Of a DNA stretch of 64,000 nt, positions 53,246 to 60,937 are shown piece after piece. The translations under genes and the position numbers were made by a program. The notes under the pieces were generated by a model. The model made no database searches and was not told where the DNA came from. It saw nothing but the letters and a program-made list of their open reading frames with translations. Within the stretch, counting starts at the first letter, position 1. Each line of letters opens with the position of its first letter. The stretch is from a virus: the IMG/VR virus record IMGVR_UViG_3300027976_000036, positions 1 through 64,000 of that record; one strand, 5' to 3'.

Positions 53246-53869
53246 TTATTTCAGATATTCTTTTGTTACAAGGCGCTGTAACGAAGCCATCGCGTCTTTA
53301 ATGGCTTCTCTTTCTGAAGTAATACCGTCGCCTGATTCAATGACGTCACCATCTTCATCTTCAATAGTCCATAGAAAGAACGAATCATGAGTAAAACCCT
53401 CTCTGTGTTCAACTATCTCAACACACAGAGCACTGAACATTTTCTCAAAGTTGTCTTTTGAGTATTTCGAATCTTTTCCAAGAACCCTTTCTGAGTGATT
53501 GTTCCAAAAATTGGAAGTTTCCTCTCTTTTGATGTAGAAAAACCCAAATAAACCTGTGTCCCAACCACTAGCACATACGCTAGTATGCATGGTTAGTCCA
53601 CTATGGTCAGTGGCGGAAATGCAATACACATGATACCCTCTTTCTTCCCCAAAGAGATTAACCATTTCTTCTATACTTTCACAATCAAAATTTGCAAAAT
53701 CAACTCCCAAAGGTTTAATTTTGTCTATATTGGATTTTGGTCCTTCATAAGACTTGTGAAAACTACAAAATCCAATTCCATAATCCAAAATTTCGTCTTG
53801 AAAAAGTTGGGTTACTAGATCTTGCGAGCATTCCATGTCTTCTTGAACGGTAATTTTGTACTTAATCAT
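53246..53869 (-). CDS. Conserved phage protein with SGWDTGLFGF motif (207 aa)
   Basis: Contains SVCASGWDTGLFGFFYIKREE, resembling a known but uncharacterised phage family with SGWDxGQVGFIYV followed by an acidic segment, and a C-terminal domain WTIEDEDGDVIESGDG. Start ATG at 53869 follows AGGAGTACATT. Function unknown. Confidence 0.75.
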   Translation of the reverse strand: MIKYKITVQEDMECSQDLVTQLFQDEILDYGIGFCSFHKSYEGPKSNIDKIKPLGVDFANFDCESIEEMVNLFGEERGYHVYCISATDHSGLTMHTSVCASGWDTGLFGFFYIKREETSNFWNNHSERVLGKDSKYSKDNFEKMFSALCVEIVEHREGFTHDSFFLWTIEDEDGDVIESGDGITSEREAIKDAMASLQRLVTKEYLK

Positions 53870-53924
53870 AATGTACTCCTACATACTGCGACATTGCAGC
53901 ATATGAGGCTAAATGCCTCATTCG
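53870..53924 (-). repeat. Double-hairpin module, copy 4
   Basis: Variable hairpin GAGGC/GCCTC at 53905-53919, 5 nt after the stop; conserved hairpin CTGC-AATGTC-GCAG at 53886-53899; AGGAGTACATT and ATG. Confidence 0.9.
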
Positions 53925-54389
53925 TTAAGATAGTGTTTTGTTATAAACAAAGCTCTCATATTCATGTAAAGCTGTTTCAGCTCTTTGGTATAAGTCTCTG
54001 GCTTCTGAGAAAAATGCCGATATCGACACCAGGTGGTTTGGTATCGATATTAATGCATTTTCAATTGCAATGTCTCTATTTTCAAAGTGTTCAGCGTTCA
54101 GAACACTGTTCAAAGCACTTTTGATTTTCTCTAGGTGCATTGAGCAAAAATATATGGCCGATTCTATTGGCGTTGCTCCTATTTTTGACCAAATAACAGG
54201 AAGAGAGCTTTCTTTAATTAAAGAATTGATAATCTTCAACATTGCTTCGCAATTGGTTTCGAACCTACAAATTGACATTATACTTTTGTTTGATTCCCAA
54301 AAAGAATACAAGAATTGTATTTCCTTTTCAAAATCGTCATTTTTGTGGTACGCCTGTATCATTTTTGACTCATTCTTAAATTTAGACAT
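53925..54389 (-). CDS. Hypothetical all-helical protein (154 aa), paralogue-like group
   Basis: Helical throughout, with an aromatic helix (AIYFCSMHLEKIKSAL) and a C-terminal helix (FFSEARDLYQRAETALHEYESF). The order resembles the proteins at 54465, 58974 and 59531, which suggests a diverged gene family. Start has AAGGAAACAAT upstream, one of the few that lack AGGAGTA. Confidence 0.75.
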   Translation of the reverse strand: MSKFKNESKMIQAYHKNDDFEKEIQFLYSFWESNKSIMSICRFETNCEAMLKIINSLIKESSLPVIWSKIGATPIESAIYFCSMHLEKIKSALNSVLNAEHFENRDIAIENALISIPNHLVSISAFFSEARDLYQRAETALHEYESFVYNKTLS

Positions 54390-54464
54390 ATTGTTTCCTT
54401 ACAAACAGTAGCAACATTGCTACATTATCCAACATTTCTGTTGGATATCGGTTTAAAAGATGGT
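54390..54464 (-). repeat. Double-hairpin module, copy 5 (TAGC-type stem)
   Basis: Variable hairpin ATCCAACA/TGTTGGAT at 54427-54446; second hairpin GTAGC-AATGTT-GCTAC at 54408-54423. A second in-frame TAA for the upstream gene lies at 54453, 6 nt from the hairpin, the spacing seen elsewhere. Confidence 0.88.
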
Positions 54465-55007
54465 TTAAAAAAGAGGAACTTTTTCCAATCTTTTTAAGGA
54501 ATCGTTTTCGAAATCCTGCGCAAAATTGTTATACTTTGCAATCAGGTTTTCCAATTGTCCCTCTAAGTCTCTTGCACCATACATGAGGACTTCTATCTCA
54601 TAAAATTCAGCCGCCAGCCTCTCAAAAACATAATCAATCAAATTTCTGTTTTTTTCTGATTCGACAATGTCAAGGTTTTCGAATTGTGTTTGCCATGGAG
54701 TAAAATACTTAATCCGATCACACATCAAATCTAATAACCAAATAATCCGGAATATAGAATGCCTATATGCCTCTTCTGGATCTCCATGGAGTTCTTTAGA
54801 ATTTTCATTTTTCTGTGACTTGAAGAATTTTGAGATCATAAGTTGAAACAACAATTGCAACACATTTGCCGTCTCAACTCTAGTGACATAACCCGTATCC
54901 GTTTTCGGAGTGTGTCCAACTGACACTAGATATTTTTTCATAACACTAAAGTCTTTCTCGAAGCCTGTAATGTTATTGTAAATCACAACCGTTTTTCTTT
55001 CGTTCAT
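54465..55007 (-). CDS. Hypothetical all-helical protein (180 aa), paralogue-like group
   Basis: MNERKTVVIYNN... followed by helices (IFRIIWLLDLMCDRIKYF, and GARDLEGQLENLIAKYNNF). Start follows AGGAGTACGTT. Similar layout to the 53925 protein. A four-codon in-frame extension to a second TAA at 54453 would restore the usual stop-to-hairpin spacing. Confidence 0.75.
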   Translation of the reverse strand: MNERKTVVIYNNITGFEKDFSVMKKYLVSVGHTPKTDTGYVTRVETANVLQLLFQLMISKFFKSQKNENSKELHGDPEEAYRHSIFRIIWLLDLMCDRIKYFTPWQTQFENLDIVESEKNRNLIDYVFERLAAEFYEIEVLMYGARDLEGQLENLIAKYNNFAQDFENDSLKRLEKVPLF

Positions 55008-55067
55008 AACGTACTCCTAGATATCTGCAACATTGCAGAATATCTCGGCATTTCTGCCGAGATTCGT
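55008..55067 (-). repeat. Double-hairpin module, copy 6
   Basis: Variable hairpin CTCGGCA/TGCCGAG at 55044-55061; conserved hairpin CTGC-AATGTT-GCAG at 55025-55038 with flanking ATAT pairs. The annotated stop of the upstream gene is 69 nt away, but an in-frame TAA sits at 55068, 6 nt from the hairpin. Confidence 0.9.
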
Positions 55068-55130
55068 TTAATTATTCGAAGCGACGATTTACAATTTTTT
55101 TCTTACCACTTTTAAACCCCTAAAACCAAT

Positions 55131-55322
55131 CTAACGGATCAAATTCTGGTTTTGGTTTGGTTTAATTCCTGCTGCAAGCAAAGCAAATATTGCCAAAGGA
55201 CCAAAAAGCCAACCAAAGAAGGACCAACTTCCGGCGCAGCGATTATATCTATTAGCAAGTATTGCTGCTATAATAGCAAAGTAGAATGAGAACATAATTA
55301 TAATAAACCAATATTCGTTCAT
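55131..55322 (-). CDS. Small membrane protein (63 aa), C-terminus possibly truncated
   Basis: Two hydrophobic spans (WFIIIMFSFYFAIIAAILA and WSFFGWLFGPLAIFALLAAG) and the motif NR-SWSF-G-LFGPLA, shared with the 33705 protein. It ends at TAG (55131); the frame continues to TAA (55089) and TAA (55068), the last placed exactly where module spacing predicts a stop. This looks like C-terminal decay rather than read-through, because two stops intervene. Start follows AGGAGTACATT. Confidence 0.78.
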   Translation of the reverse strand: MNEYWFIIIMFSFYFAIIAAILANRYNRCAGSWSFFGWLFGPLAIFALLAAGIKPNQNQNLIR

Positions 55323-55382
55323 AATGTACTCCTAGATATTCTGCAACATTGCAGAATATCTCGGCATTTCTACCGAGATTCG
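55323..55382 (-). repeat. Double-hairpin module, copy 7
   Basis: Variable hairpin CTCGG/CCGAG at 55360-55377 with one C-A mismatch, 5 nt after the stop; conserved hairpin CTGC-AATGTT-GCAG at 55341-55354; AGGAGTACATT. Confidence 0.9.
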
Positions 55383-55817
55383 TTAACGAATAAAATATTG
55401 GTTAAGATATGTGATAAACATATTAGTTACACGCACTCTATCATCTAGCTCAAATCCACACACGGTGGGATCGCCCAAGAAGTTGCGCACTGCACCTTCG
55501 TAATCCGTTAAGTTTGCGCACAGTACGCTGTCATAGCAATATGACATAAATTTCGCAGGTGAAATTTTAATCAGTTCTCGCCATTTGTCTTCTTTTTCTT
55601 GAAAAGAAGACAAGTCAATTAAGCTACTAAGTTCTTTTTCCTTGTCGCTTAACTCAAAGATTTCGTGGGGCAAAATCTTTAATTGATTCAAAATTTTGAT
55701 AGAAGTAGCTTGAGCTACTTCTATTTCTTCTATTAGGCTTCTCCTTTTTTCGAAATCATTTTTGATTGTTTCGATTTTGTTCTTTAACAAGTTTATCTTA
55801 TATTCTAGTTCTTTCAT
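55383..55817 (-). CDS. Hypothetical coiled-coil protein (144 aa)
   Basis: The N-terminal 70 residues are a clear coiled coil (MKELEYKINLLKNKIETI...), followed by a shorter C-terminal domain with three Cys (YCYDSVLCANL, TVCGFELDD). No motif recognised. Start follows AGGAGTACATT. Confidence 0.72.
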   Translation of the reverse strand: MKELEYKINLLKNKIETIKNDFEKRRSLIEEIEVAQATSIKILNQLKILPHEIFELSDKEKELSSLIDLSSFQEKEDKWRELIKISPAKFMSYCYDSVLCANLTDYEGAVRNFLGDPTVCGFELDDRVRVTNMFITYLNQYFIR

Positions 55818-55881
55818 AATGTACTCCTAGATATCTGCAACATTGCAGTATATCTCGGCATTTCTGCCGAGATTCGTCTGA
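55818..55881 (-). repeat. Double-hairpin module, copy 8
   Basis: Variable hairpin CTCGGCA/TGCCGAG at 55854-55871, the same sequence as copy 6; conserved hairpin CTGC-AATGTT-GCAG at 55835-55848; AGGAGTACATT. The nearest in-frame stop of the upstream gene at the usual spacing is 55882, not its first stop at 55999. Confidence 0.9.
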
Positions 55882-55998
55882 TTATTCGCTTGGTATAGTC
55901 AATGTAAAATTGTGTTTCTTGAATGACTCTACTTTAGAAAATATAGATTGTGCTTTTTTAAGCGTTTCTTCTGATTTTTTAAGTGCTTCTTCTGATTT

Positions 55999-56604
55999 TT
56001 AATTGGCTGTACTCAGAGCCAATTCAGCTTTTTTAACTTTGTCGGTTGTAGATTGTATCGCAACAAATATAGTTTCAATGTCAGGTTTTTTTGTGAGACG
56101 ATATTCTAACTCTAGAATCTCTTCTTCTAATTCATATGCCCGTATATGATGCCATACTTTTTCACCTGCTTTCTTAGAATAAAAATCAGCTTTTGCTTCT
56201 TCTTTTTTTGCCATAACTAAGTTATTTTGGACATAATAACGTTTCATGTTGTCGAGAGCCGTCTTAAATTTTTTTATATCAGAAGGTCGCGCTTTTTCTG
56301 CTCTATATTCTTTTACTTTTTGTTCATCCATTTGCGTTTGTAACTTTTCCATTAGCTTATAATCTGATACTTGTGATTTATAATCTGATACTTGTGATTT
56401 ATAATCTGATACTTGTGATTTATAATTTTGTGCTATTTGTGTCCATGCATCGGCATCTTCTTTATAAATCTTAGCTTCAGCGAGTAATTCTTCAACGACT
56501 CTTATTCTGTCTTTGTCTAGTGGTTCATTATCATCTGCATTAGCAGAACTAACACTTATGAATGAAAAAGCGACAGCACCAAGAATCTTACAAAACTTAT
56601 TCAT
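55999..56604 (-). CDS. Exported coiled-coil protein with tandem YKSQVSD repeats, stop codon interrupts the frame
   Basis: 201 residues from the ATG at 56604 (after AGGAGTAAC); an extension to 56628 only reads the module. A signal peptide (KILGAVAFSFISVSSANA) directs it to the periplasm. A helical body follows with three exact 21-bp repeats coding SQVSDYK units. After TAA (55999) the same frame stays open for 38 codons (KSEEALKK, KSEETLKK, then QSIFSKVESF...) to TAA at 55882, which lies at the normal distance from the next module. This points to a nonsense mutation or read-through of a 240-residue protein. Confidence 0.78.
   Translation of the reverse strand: MNKFCKILGAVAFSFISVSSANADDNEPLDKDRIRVVEELLAEAKIYKEDADAWTQIAQNYKSQVSDYKSQVSDYKSQVSDYKLMEKLQTQMDEQKVKEYRAEKARPSDIKKFKTALDNMKRYYVQNNLVMAKKEEAKADFYSKKAGEKVWHHIRAYELEEEILELEYRLTKKPDIETIFVAIQSTTDKVKKAELALSTAN
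56358..56420 (-). repeat. Three tandem 21-bp repeats inside the exported coiled-coil gene
   Basis: Three identical 21-bp copies in register with the codons encode YKSQVSD repeats. Identity at the DNA level indicates recent tandem duplication. Confidence 0.92.
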
Positions 56605-56688
56605 GTTACTCCTAGATATCTGCAACATTGCAGAATTTTAGAATATGATAAACAATTTGTCTGTTTATCATATTCTAAACGTCATATG
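56605..56688 (-). repeat. Double-hairpin module, copy 9, with an 18-bp variable stem
   Basis: Variable hairpin of 18 perfect base pairs (56637-56654 with 56662-56679), the longest in the array, 9 nt after the stop of the DUF932 gene; conserved hairpin CTGC-AATGTT-GCAG at 56620-56633; AGGAGTAAC. Confidence 0.92.
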
Positions 56689-57843
56689 TTATGCGACGAG
56701 CTGATACAGATACTGAAGCGCAGGTTGCGCCGTCGTATCAGTGTTCAGTACATCCTCATAACGAGAACGCAATCGAACCGTCTCAAGATTTACGTCACCG
56801 GTGTATCCATGGATATTCGTTCGCTTGCTGCGAAGAGTCCAAGAGGTTACGCCTTGAGCCCACCCGAAAACCGTTGATGTGTCAATATCCTCGACACCCG
56901 GCTGATCATTGTCCAAGTGATTCAGAAAATCAACGTGAAGTTTTTCCAACGACTTCGTCTGGCGATCCGACAAATCATTGTCAGTCAGAGACTTGCCGAA
57001 AAGATTTGAGAAGAATTCCCTCTTTTCACTGTCAACAATCTTACGGCTAAGCATCTTGTCCAAAGTCTTCTGATATTGAGACGTAGATTCCACTACGTCC
57101 ACAAGCGAAGACTTCCAATCATCCAATAGGATATAAGCGTTTGCCGTGCGCTTTAGATTACCATTTCCAATGGCGGCTTGGGCCTTTACGTGCATCATCG
57201 TATTCATGCACACGGTAGCCATAATGGTCTTTCTTGGACTAAGCGCCATCGAACCATCAAGGCTACCCATGATGGTCAAAAGATACGCATTTCCGTCCGC
57301 GAAACCACCTTCCCCAATATCTCCAACGAGATACTGCATACAGGCTTTCGCCCCATTGTCAAAAACAATCAATCCAAAAGGAATGAGTGCTTCTTCCAAT
57401 TCTTTAGGCGGAAGAAGAGCATTCTCCCAACTAAAATTGGCCCATGACGCGCTGACAGAAGCATTCATTTCGAATTGCTTCTCCCCCCAAGTTGCGACAA
57501 CTTGGGAACCACTTGTAGGAAGATATAATCCCGGATTCTTCACACTTGGCATTACCCGTGGCAACACATGGATTCCGAAGTTTTCGGAATCCAGTCCAAC
57601 CTTTTCCAATAACTGCAAACCAGAAGTAGGAGTTTCCTCCATAACTTCTCCCAAACCGTGCCAAGCTTTTCCGGCCTGTGGACTAAAAACCGCAGCAAAT
57701 CCAAAGGCATGACCATTCGGATTATCGGTAGTGACATCTTCGCTACCGATTGCCAACTTAGAAACCTTAGAAGCCTTAGCGGGCTTCTCGATGTCGAAGT
57801 TGGTATTAGCGAAGATACTGGCGATAGAATTGGTATTCGACAT
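56689..57843 (-). CDS. DUF932 phage/plasmid-like protein (TIGR03299 type)
   Basis: 384 residues with the DUF932 signature KAWHGLGEVMEE (about residue 60), then the usual beta-rich body (VSASWANFSWENALLPP, LVGDIGEGG) and C-terminal helices ending in TVFGWAQGVTSWTL...TVRLRSRYEDVL. The family is common on phages and plasmids and has no established function. The gene is GC-richer than its small neighbours, which suggests separate acquisition or strong expression. Start follows AAGAGAGTAAATA without a double-hairpin module on its upstream side. Confidence 0.9.
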   Translation of the reverse strand: MSNTNSIASIFANTNFDIEKPAKASKVSKLAIGSEDVTTDNPNGHAFGFAAVFSPQAGKAWHGLGEVMEETPTSGLQLLEKVGLDSENFGIHVLPRVMPSVKNPGLYLPTSGSQVVATWGEKQFEMNASVSASWANFSWENALLPPKELEEALIPFGLIVFDNGAKACMQYLVGDIGEGGFADGNAYLLTIMGSLDGSMALSPRKTIMATVCMNTMMHVKAQAAIGNGNLKRTANAYILLDDWKSSLVDVVESTSQYQKTLDKMLSRKIVDSEKREFFSNLFGKSLTDNDLSDRQTKSLEKLHVDFLNHLDNDQPGVEDIDTSTVFGWAQGVTSWTLRSKRTNIHGYTGDVNLETVRLRSRYEDVLNTDTTAQPALQYLYQLVA

Positions 57844-57877
57844 TATTTACTCTCTTTCGAATGTATGTTTAACAATC

Positions 57878-58168
57878 TCAACTAATCTTGTGCAAGAGTT
57901 TGTACAAGATTTCTAAATCCCTTTCGATTTCAGATTGTATACTTGGTAGCAATGAGTCGTGCTTCATTATAATACCTGTTTCCAGGTTGAGCGTCATTGT
58001 CAAGTAATCATCTACATCGTCAGGACAATATGCTTCAATCAAGTTAGAATTTCCAACTATCACTATCGCATAATTTTCATTTACGAATGTAATATGTTCT
58101 TCCCCGCTTTCTATACACATAAAAACTTTCATGTGCGAGAAAATGATTTTTAAATTATCGCATATCAT
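57878..58168 (-). CDS. Hypothetical protein (96 aa)
   Basis: MICDNLKIIFSHM... has beta-rich content and a helical end (SEIERDLEILYKLLHKI). Ends with TAG 34 bp before the DUF932 gene. Start follows AGAAGGATC. No motif recognised. Confidence 0.65.
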   Translation of the reverse strand: MICDNLKIIFSHMKVFMCIESGEEHITFVNENYAIVIVGNSNLIEAYCPDDVDDYLTMTLNLETGIIMKHDSLLPSIQSEIERDLEILYKLLHKIS

Positions 58169-58231
58169 GATCCTTCTCAGCCCTTGGTAACATTTCCAAG
58201 GATATCAGAAATTAATCTGATATTCGGTACT
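58169..58231 (-). repeat. Double-hairpin module, divergent copy 10
   Basis: Variable hairpin ATATCAGA/TCTGATAT at 58202-58223, 9 nt after the stop; second hairpin CCTTGG-AAATGTTA-CCAAGG at 58182-58201, whose stem is unrelated to other copies while the loop keeps AATGTT. The ribosome-binding site is AGAAGG. Confidence 0.8.
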
Positions 58232-58432
58232 CTAACAAAATTTACGATAGCCATGAACTTGTGTAAACTCATAAACTTCGTAATATACATTACTGGGGCA
58301 TGGTTTTTGATTGTGTTTGTATTTTGCCTTTAGCGCAGCCTCAAAACTCTTATGTCTTGAAATATAAGAGTTTACTGGTTCATTATTTATTTCGCAAAAT
58401 ACAAAAAAATATCTTCTGTGAGGATATCTCAA
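58232..58432 (-). CDS. Small hypothetical protein (66 aa)
   Basis: MRYPHRRYFFVFCE... is rich in Tyr, Phe and Lys. The ATG overlaps the upstream stop by 4 bp, so it is translationally coupled to the 58429 gene and needs no module. No motif recognised. Confidence 0.65.
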   Translation of the reverse strand: MRYPHRRYFFVFCEINNEPVNSYISRHKSFEAALKAKYKHNQKPCPSNVYYEVYEFTQVHGYRKFC

Positions 58433-58908
58433 ATTTCTTCTCCTGTATCTCTTAAGATTCGTATTGTGAAATCATGAATGTGAGATTGATGAAGCAATTT
58501 TGCTTCTCTAATCTTTTCTTCGTTCTTAGAGTTCATAAGTAAAAATTCCGAGAACAAAGTTATATATCTTTGAATCTCGAAAAGGATACTATGAATCTTG
58601 TCAAGACTTTCTTGTGTAAGCATATCATCAATATATAGCATGATGAATGTTGGCACTTGCGATACACAAAACTCTAACGAGTCTTTTGTTGTGTCCAAGA
58701 CAGTTTTGTACTTTGGGCAGTAACCCGAAAAGTACTTCCTCTCATAATCTGAAAGTACGATTCGTGCCAACTTCTGTAAAAATATTTTCTCTTTAGGATC
58801 ATCCTCCCTTTTGGACCTATTCCAAATTTTCTGGAAGATTTTCCAATTCTCAAGGTTTTCCTGGGGGATGTTAATTGTTGTCTCTTGGGTAGTTTTGATT
58901 ATTTCCAT
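58429..58908 (-). CDS. Hypothetical all-helical protein (159 aa)
   Basis: Starts after AGGAGTACATC. Several amphipathic helices (TFIMLYIDDMLTQESLDKIHSIL, and a Glu/Lys-rich end). Possibly a member of the same helical group as its upstream neighbours. No known domain. Confidence 0.72.
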   Translation of the reverse strand: MEIIKTTQETTINIPQENLENWKIFQKIWNRSKREDDPKEKIFLQKLARIVLSDYERKYFSGYCPKYKTVLDTTKDSLEFCVSQVPTFIMLYIDDMLTQESLDKIHSILFEIQRYITLFSEFLLMNSKNEEKIREAKLLHQSHIHDFTIRILRDTGEEI

Positions 58909-58973
58909 GATGTACTCCTAGAAATCTGCGACATTGCAGAATACGAACCCCGTGAAAAGGGTTCATTCGTTTG
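58909..58973 (-). repeat. Double-hairpin module, copy 11
   Basis: Variable hairpin GAACCC/GGGTTC at 58945-58964, 9 nt after the stop; conserved hairpin CTGC-AATGTC-GCAG at 58926-58939; AGGAGTACATC. Confidence 0.9.
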
Positions 58974-59471
58974 TTAGATATTTGTATCATCAGATAACTT
59001 GACGATATAAGAATGATATGCGTCTTTCGCATTTTCCATGGCCACGAGAAATCCATTTGATTCATTGATTACATTCTGGATTCTGTCTAAAATCCAACTC
59101 ACACGCACGCAAACGTTTTTATATTCTTCAAAAGCTTGCTCGTTAAGCGCATAACTGTTTATATTAAACGACATCAAACTTTTTACGTTTGATATTGCCA
59201 TGTTTATTCTGGTGTAATACCAAAACATAGCTTTTTGTTTAAGAGAGAGAACTAAGTATTCTTCTTCCTCTTTTTCAACTGAGAAATATTGAAACTGCAC
59301 GTATTCCAATAGATCAGAAATGACACTGAGAATGAATTCATTCTCATAAAAATTTTCAGTATCCTGATAAAGCTTTATTCTTTGGAATAGACGTTGAACG
59401 TTTCCAAAAGATTTTTCGAATTCATAATTATTATATATCTCAATTGAAAGCTCTTTCATCAGATTAGACAT
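58974..59471 (-). CDS. Hypothetical all-helical protein (165 aa), paralogue-like group
   Basis: Start at 59471 immediately after AGGAGTACATC; a longer frame to 59525 translates the module itself and is rejected. Helices include FWYYTRINMAISNVKSL and SWILDRIQNVINESNGF...AKDAYHSYIV, matching the layout of the 53925, 54465 and 59531 proteins. Confidence 0.75.
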   Translation of the reverse strand: MSNLMKELSIEIYNNYEFEKSFGNVQRLFQRIKLYQDTENFYENEFILSVISDLLEYVQFQYFSVEKEEEEYLVLSLKQKAMFWYYTRINMAISNVKSLMSFNINSYALNEQAFEEYKNVCVRVSWILDRIQNVINESNGFLVAMENAKDAYHSYIVKLSDDTNI

Positions 59472-59530
59472 GATGTACTCCTTAGTAATAGCAACATTGC
59501 TATATTTGCCAACAGATGTTGGCAATCGTA
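59472..59530 (-). repeat. Double-hairpin module, copy 12 (TAGC-type stem)
   Basis: Variable hairpin GCCAAC/GTTGGC at 59508-59523, 7 nt after the stop; second hairpin ATAGC-AATGTT-GCTAT at 59488-59503; AAGGAGTACATC. Confidence 0.9.
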
Positions 59531-59980
59531 TTATGTTTTTGTTATCTCAATCTCATACATGGCGACCAACATTCCTAGATTATCCTCCGCATCTTGTTCC
59601 GCTTTTTTGAAAAAAGTGAGTCTCTTCACAAACTCGCGAAACTTAGATAACTCGACATTAAGGATTTCATAGTTATAGTTTTCATGACTTGGAAAGCCTG
59701 TGCCATTTTTGATGTATGCTTCATCGACATTGTCAACTTCTTGTTGTATTCTCATTAAGAAGTTGTTAATAACATTGCTGATGCCATGATCGGCATAGCT
59801 TTTTGTTTTATCATCTTTTTGGAAATGCTCCTGTCCGGAGATAGTTGCATAACTAATTGCTCTTAAATAAAAGAGAGCTAGATTTACTTCCATGATTCTG
59901 TGATGGTGAAATTTCTTCCACGCGAAAGTTATGTCTTCCAATAATAATTGGGAACAAAATTTGAATTTAACGTTAGACAT
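59531..59980 (-). CDS. Hypothetical all-helical protein (149 aa), paralogue-like group
   Basis: Starts after AAGGAGTATATC. Helices with LALFYLRAISYATIS and a C-terminal FFKKAEQDAEDNLGMLVAMYEI similar in position to those of the other helical family members. No known domain. Confidence 0.75.
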   Translation of the reverse strand: MSNVKFKFCSQLLLEDITFAWKKFHHHRIMEVNLALFYLRAISYATISGQEHFQKDDKTKSYADHGISNVINNFLMRIQQEVDNVDEAYIKNGTGFPSHENYNYEILNVELSKFREFVKRLTFFKKAEQDAEDNLGMLVAMYEIEITKT

Positions 59981-60045
59981 GATATACTCCTTGGATACTG
60001 CGACATTGCAGAATATGAATCAATTTTCATTGATTCATTCGTTGA
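59981..60045 (-). repeat. Double-hairpin module, copy 13
   Basis: Variable hairpin GAATCAA/TTGATTC at 60017-60036, 9 nt after the stop; conserved hairpin CTGC-AATGTC-GCAG at 59998-60011; AAGGAGTATATC. Confidence 0.9.
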
Positions 60046-60318
60046 TTATTTAGAAATATTTTTTAGCAATATTTCTTGCAAAATAAGAAGCTTTTCTAAA
60101 TTTTCTTCTTCTTCTCTATGGTATCGGAACTTTTCCCTATCAAATCCTTTATAAAAGACTAACCACTGACTATTGAGAGTCAGTCTTTTCTTTAAATCGA
60201 TAATTGTTTTTTCGGCAATTAAGATTGCCACTTTTGATTCTGGAGACATTTTATTATTTTCCTTCGAATCAGCTTTTTCAAGCTCTTCGAACCAATTGAA
60301 ATTGTAGTCTTCTTTCAT
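60046..60318 (-). CDS. Small charged helical protein (90 aa)
   Basis: MKEDYNFNWFEELEKADSKE... followed by a Lys/Glu-rich helical body (RHREEEENLEKLLIL). Possibly a coiled coil. Starts after AGGAGTACATC. Function unknown. Confidence 0.7.
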   Translation of the reverse strand: MKEDYNFNWFEELEKADSKENNKMSPESKVAILIAEKTIIDLKKRLTLNSQWLVFYKGFDREKFRYHREEEENLEKLLILQEILLKNISK

Positions 60319-60381
60319 GATGTACTCCTAGATATGCTGCAACATTGCAGCATATGAATCCCTTTTACAGGATTCATTCGT
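60319..60381 (-). repeat. Double-hairpin module, copy 14, with perfect 11-bp second stem
   Basis: Variable hairpin GAATCC/GGATTC at 60356-60375, 6 nt after the stop; conserved hairpin extended to ATATGCTGCAA/TTGCAGCATAT at 60332-60355 without mismatch; AGGAGTACATC. Confidence 0.92.
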
Positions 60382-60873
60382 TTATCCTTCGATGGCTACC
60401 AACTTTTGATCGAAGTCTGTGGGCATATCCTCTTGCCAATTTGGAAATCCGAATTTGCAGAAAACATCATCGAAACTTGACACCAAATTGATTCCGTAGA
60501 CGACGGTCAACTCGGCGTCTCCGTATGAAAAATCCGCGTTTAATTCCAAACGCTCCATGAATTCACTTTGCACATCAAAAGCATACTTCTGTTCAAGATT
60601 GTAAAGCAAATCGTTGATGTGCAGAATTTCAAAGTCCGTATGGGTGACTTCCTTGCTCCAAGCATTCAGAGTTTGAAGGTCTTTGAGTTCTTTCAACTGT
60701 GAACTCAAAGTCTTCACAATCTCTTTGAGTTCAAAAGTTGTCTCAAAGACGCTTTGCTCAAGCGTCTTCAAGTTTGCAATGTTTTCCTCTAGATCTTTCC
60801 CATATTGAGGAATCAAAGCATTCAGTGTAGCAATGCTGGCGGTTAATGCTTTCTCTTTGTTGTCAATTTCCAT
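60382..60873 (-). CDS. Hypothetical protein with N-terminal coiled coil (163 aa)
   Basis: About 90 residues of coiled coil (KALTASIATLNALIPQYGKDLEENIANLK...) then a mixed domain (ELNADFSYGDAELTVVYGINLV). Starts after AGGAGTACAAT. No motif recognised. Confidence 0.72.
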   Translation of the reverse strand: MEIDNKEKALTASIATLNALIPQYGKDLEENIANLKTLEQSVFETTFELKEIVKTLSSQLKELKDLQTLNAWSKEVTHTDFEILHINDLLYNLEQKYAFDVQSEFMERLELNADFSYGDAELTVVYGINLVSSFDDVFCKFGFPNWQEDMPTDFDQKLVAIEG

Positions 60874-60937
60874 ATTGTACTCCTAAATATACTGCAACAT
60901 TGCAGCATATGAATCCTGTAAAAAAGGATTCATTCGT
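60874..60937 (-). repeat. Double-hairpin module, copy 15
   Basis: Variable hairpin GAATCCT/AGGATTC at 60911-60931, 6 nt after the stop; conserved hairpin CTGC-AATGTT-GCAG at 60892-60905; AGGAGTACAAT. Confidence 0.9.

Noticed and set aside
57146-57712. + strand frames opposite the DUF932 gene
   Set aside because: The - strand product has a recognisable family signature; the + strand frames arise from its higher GC content.
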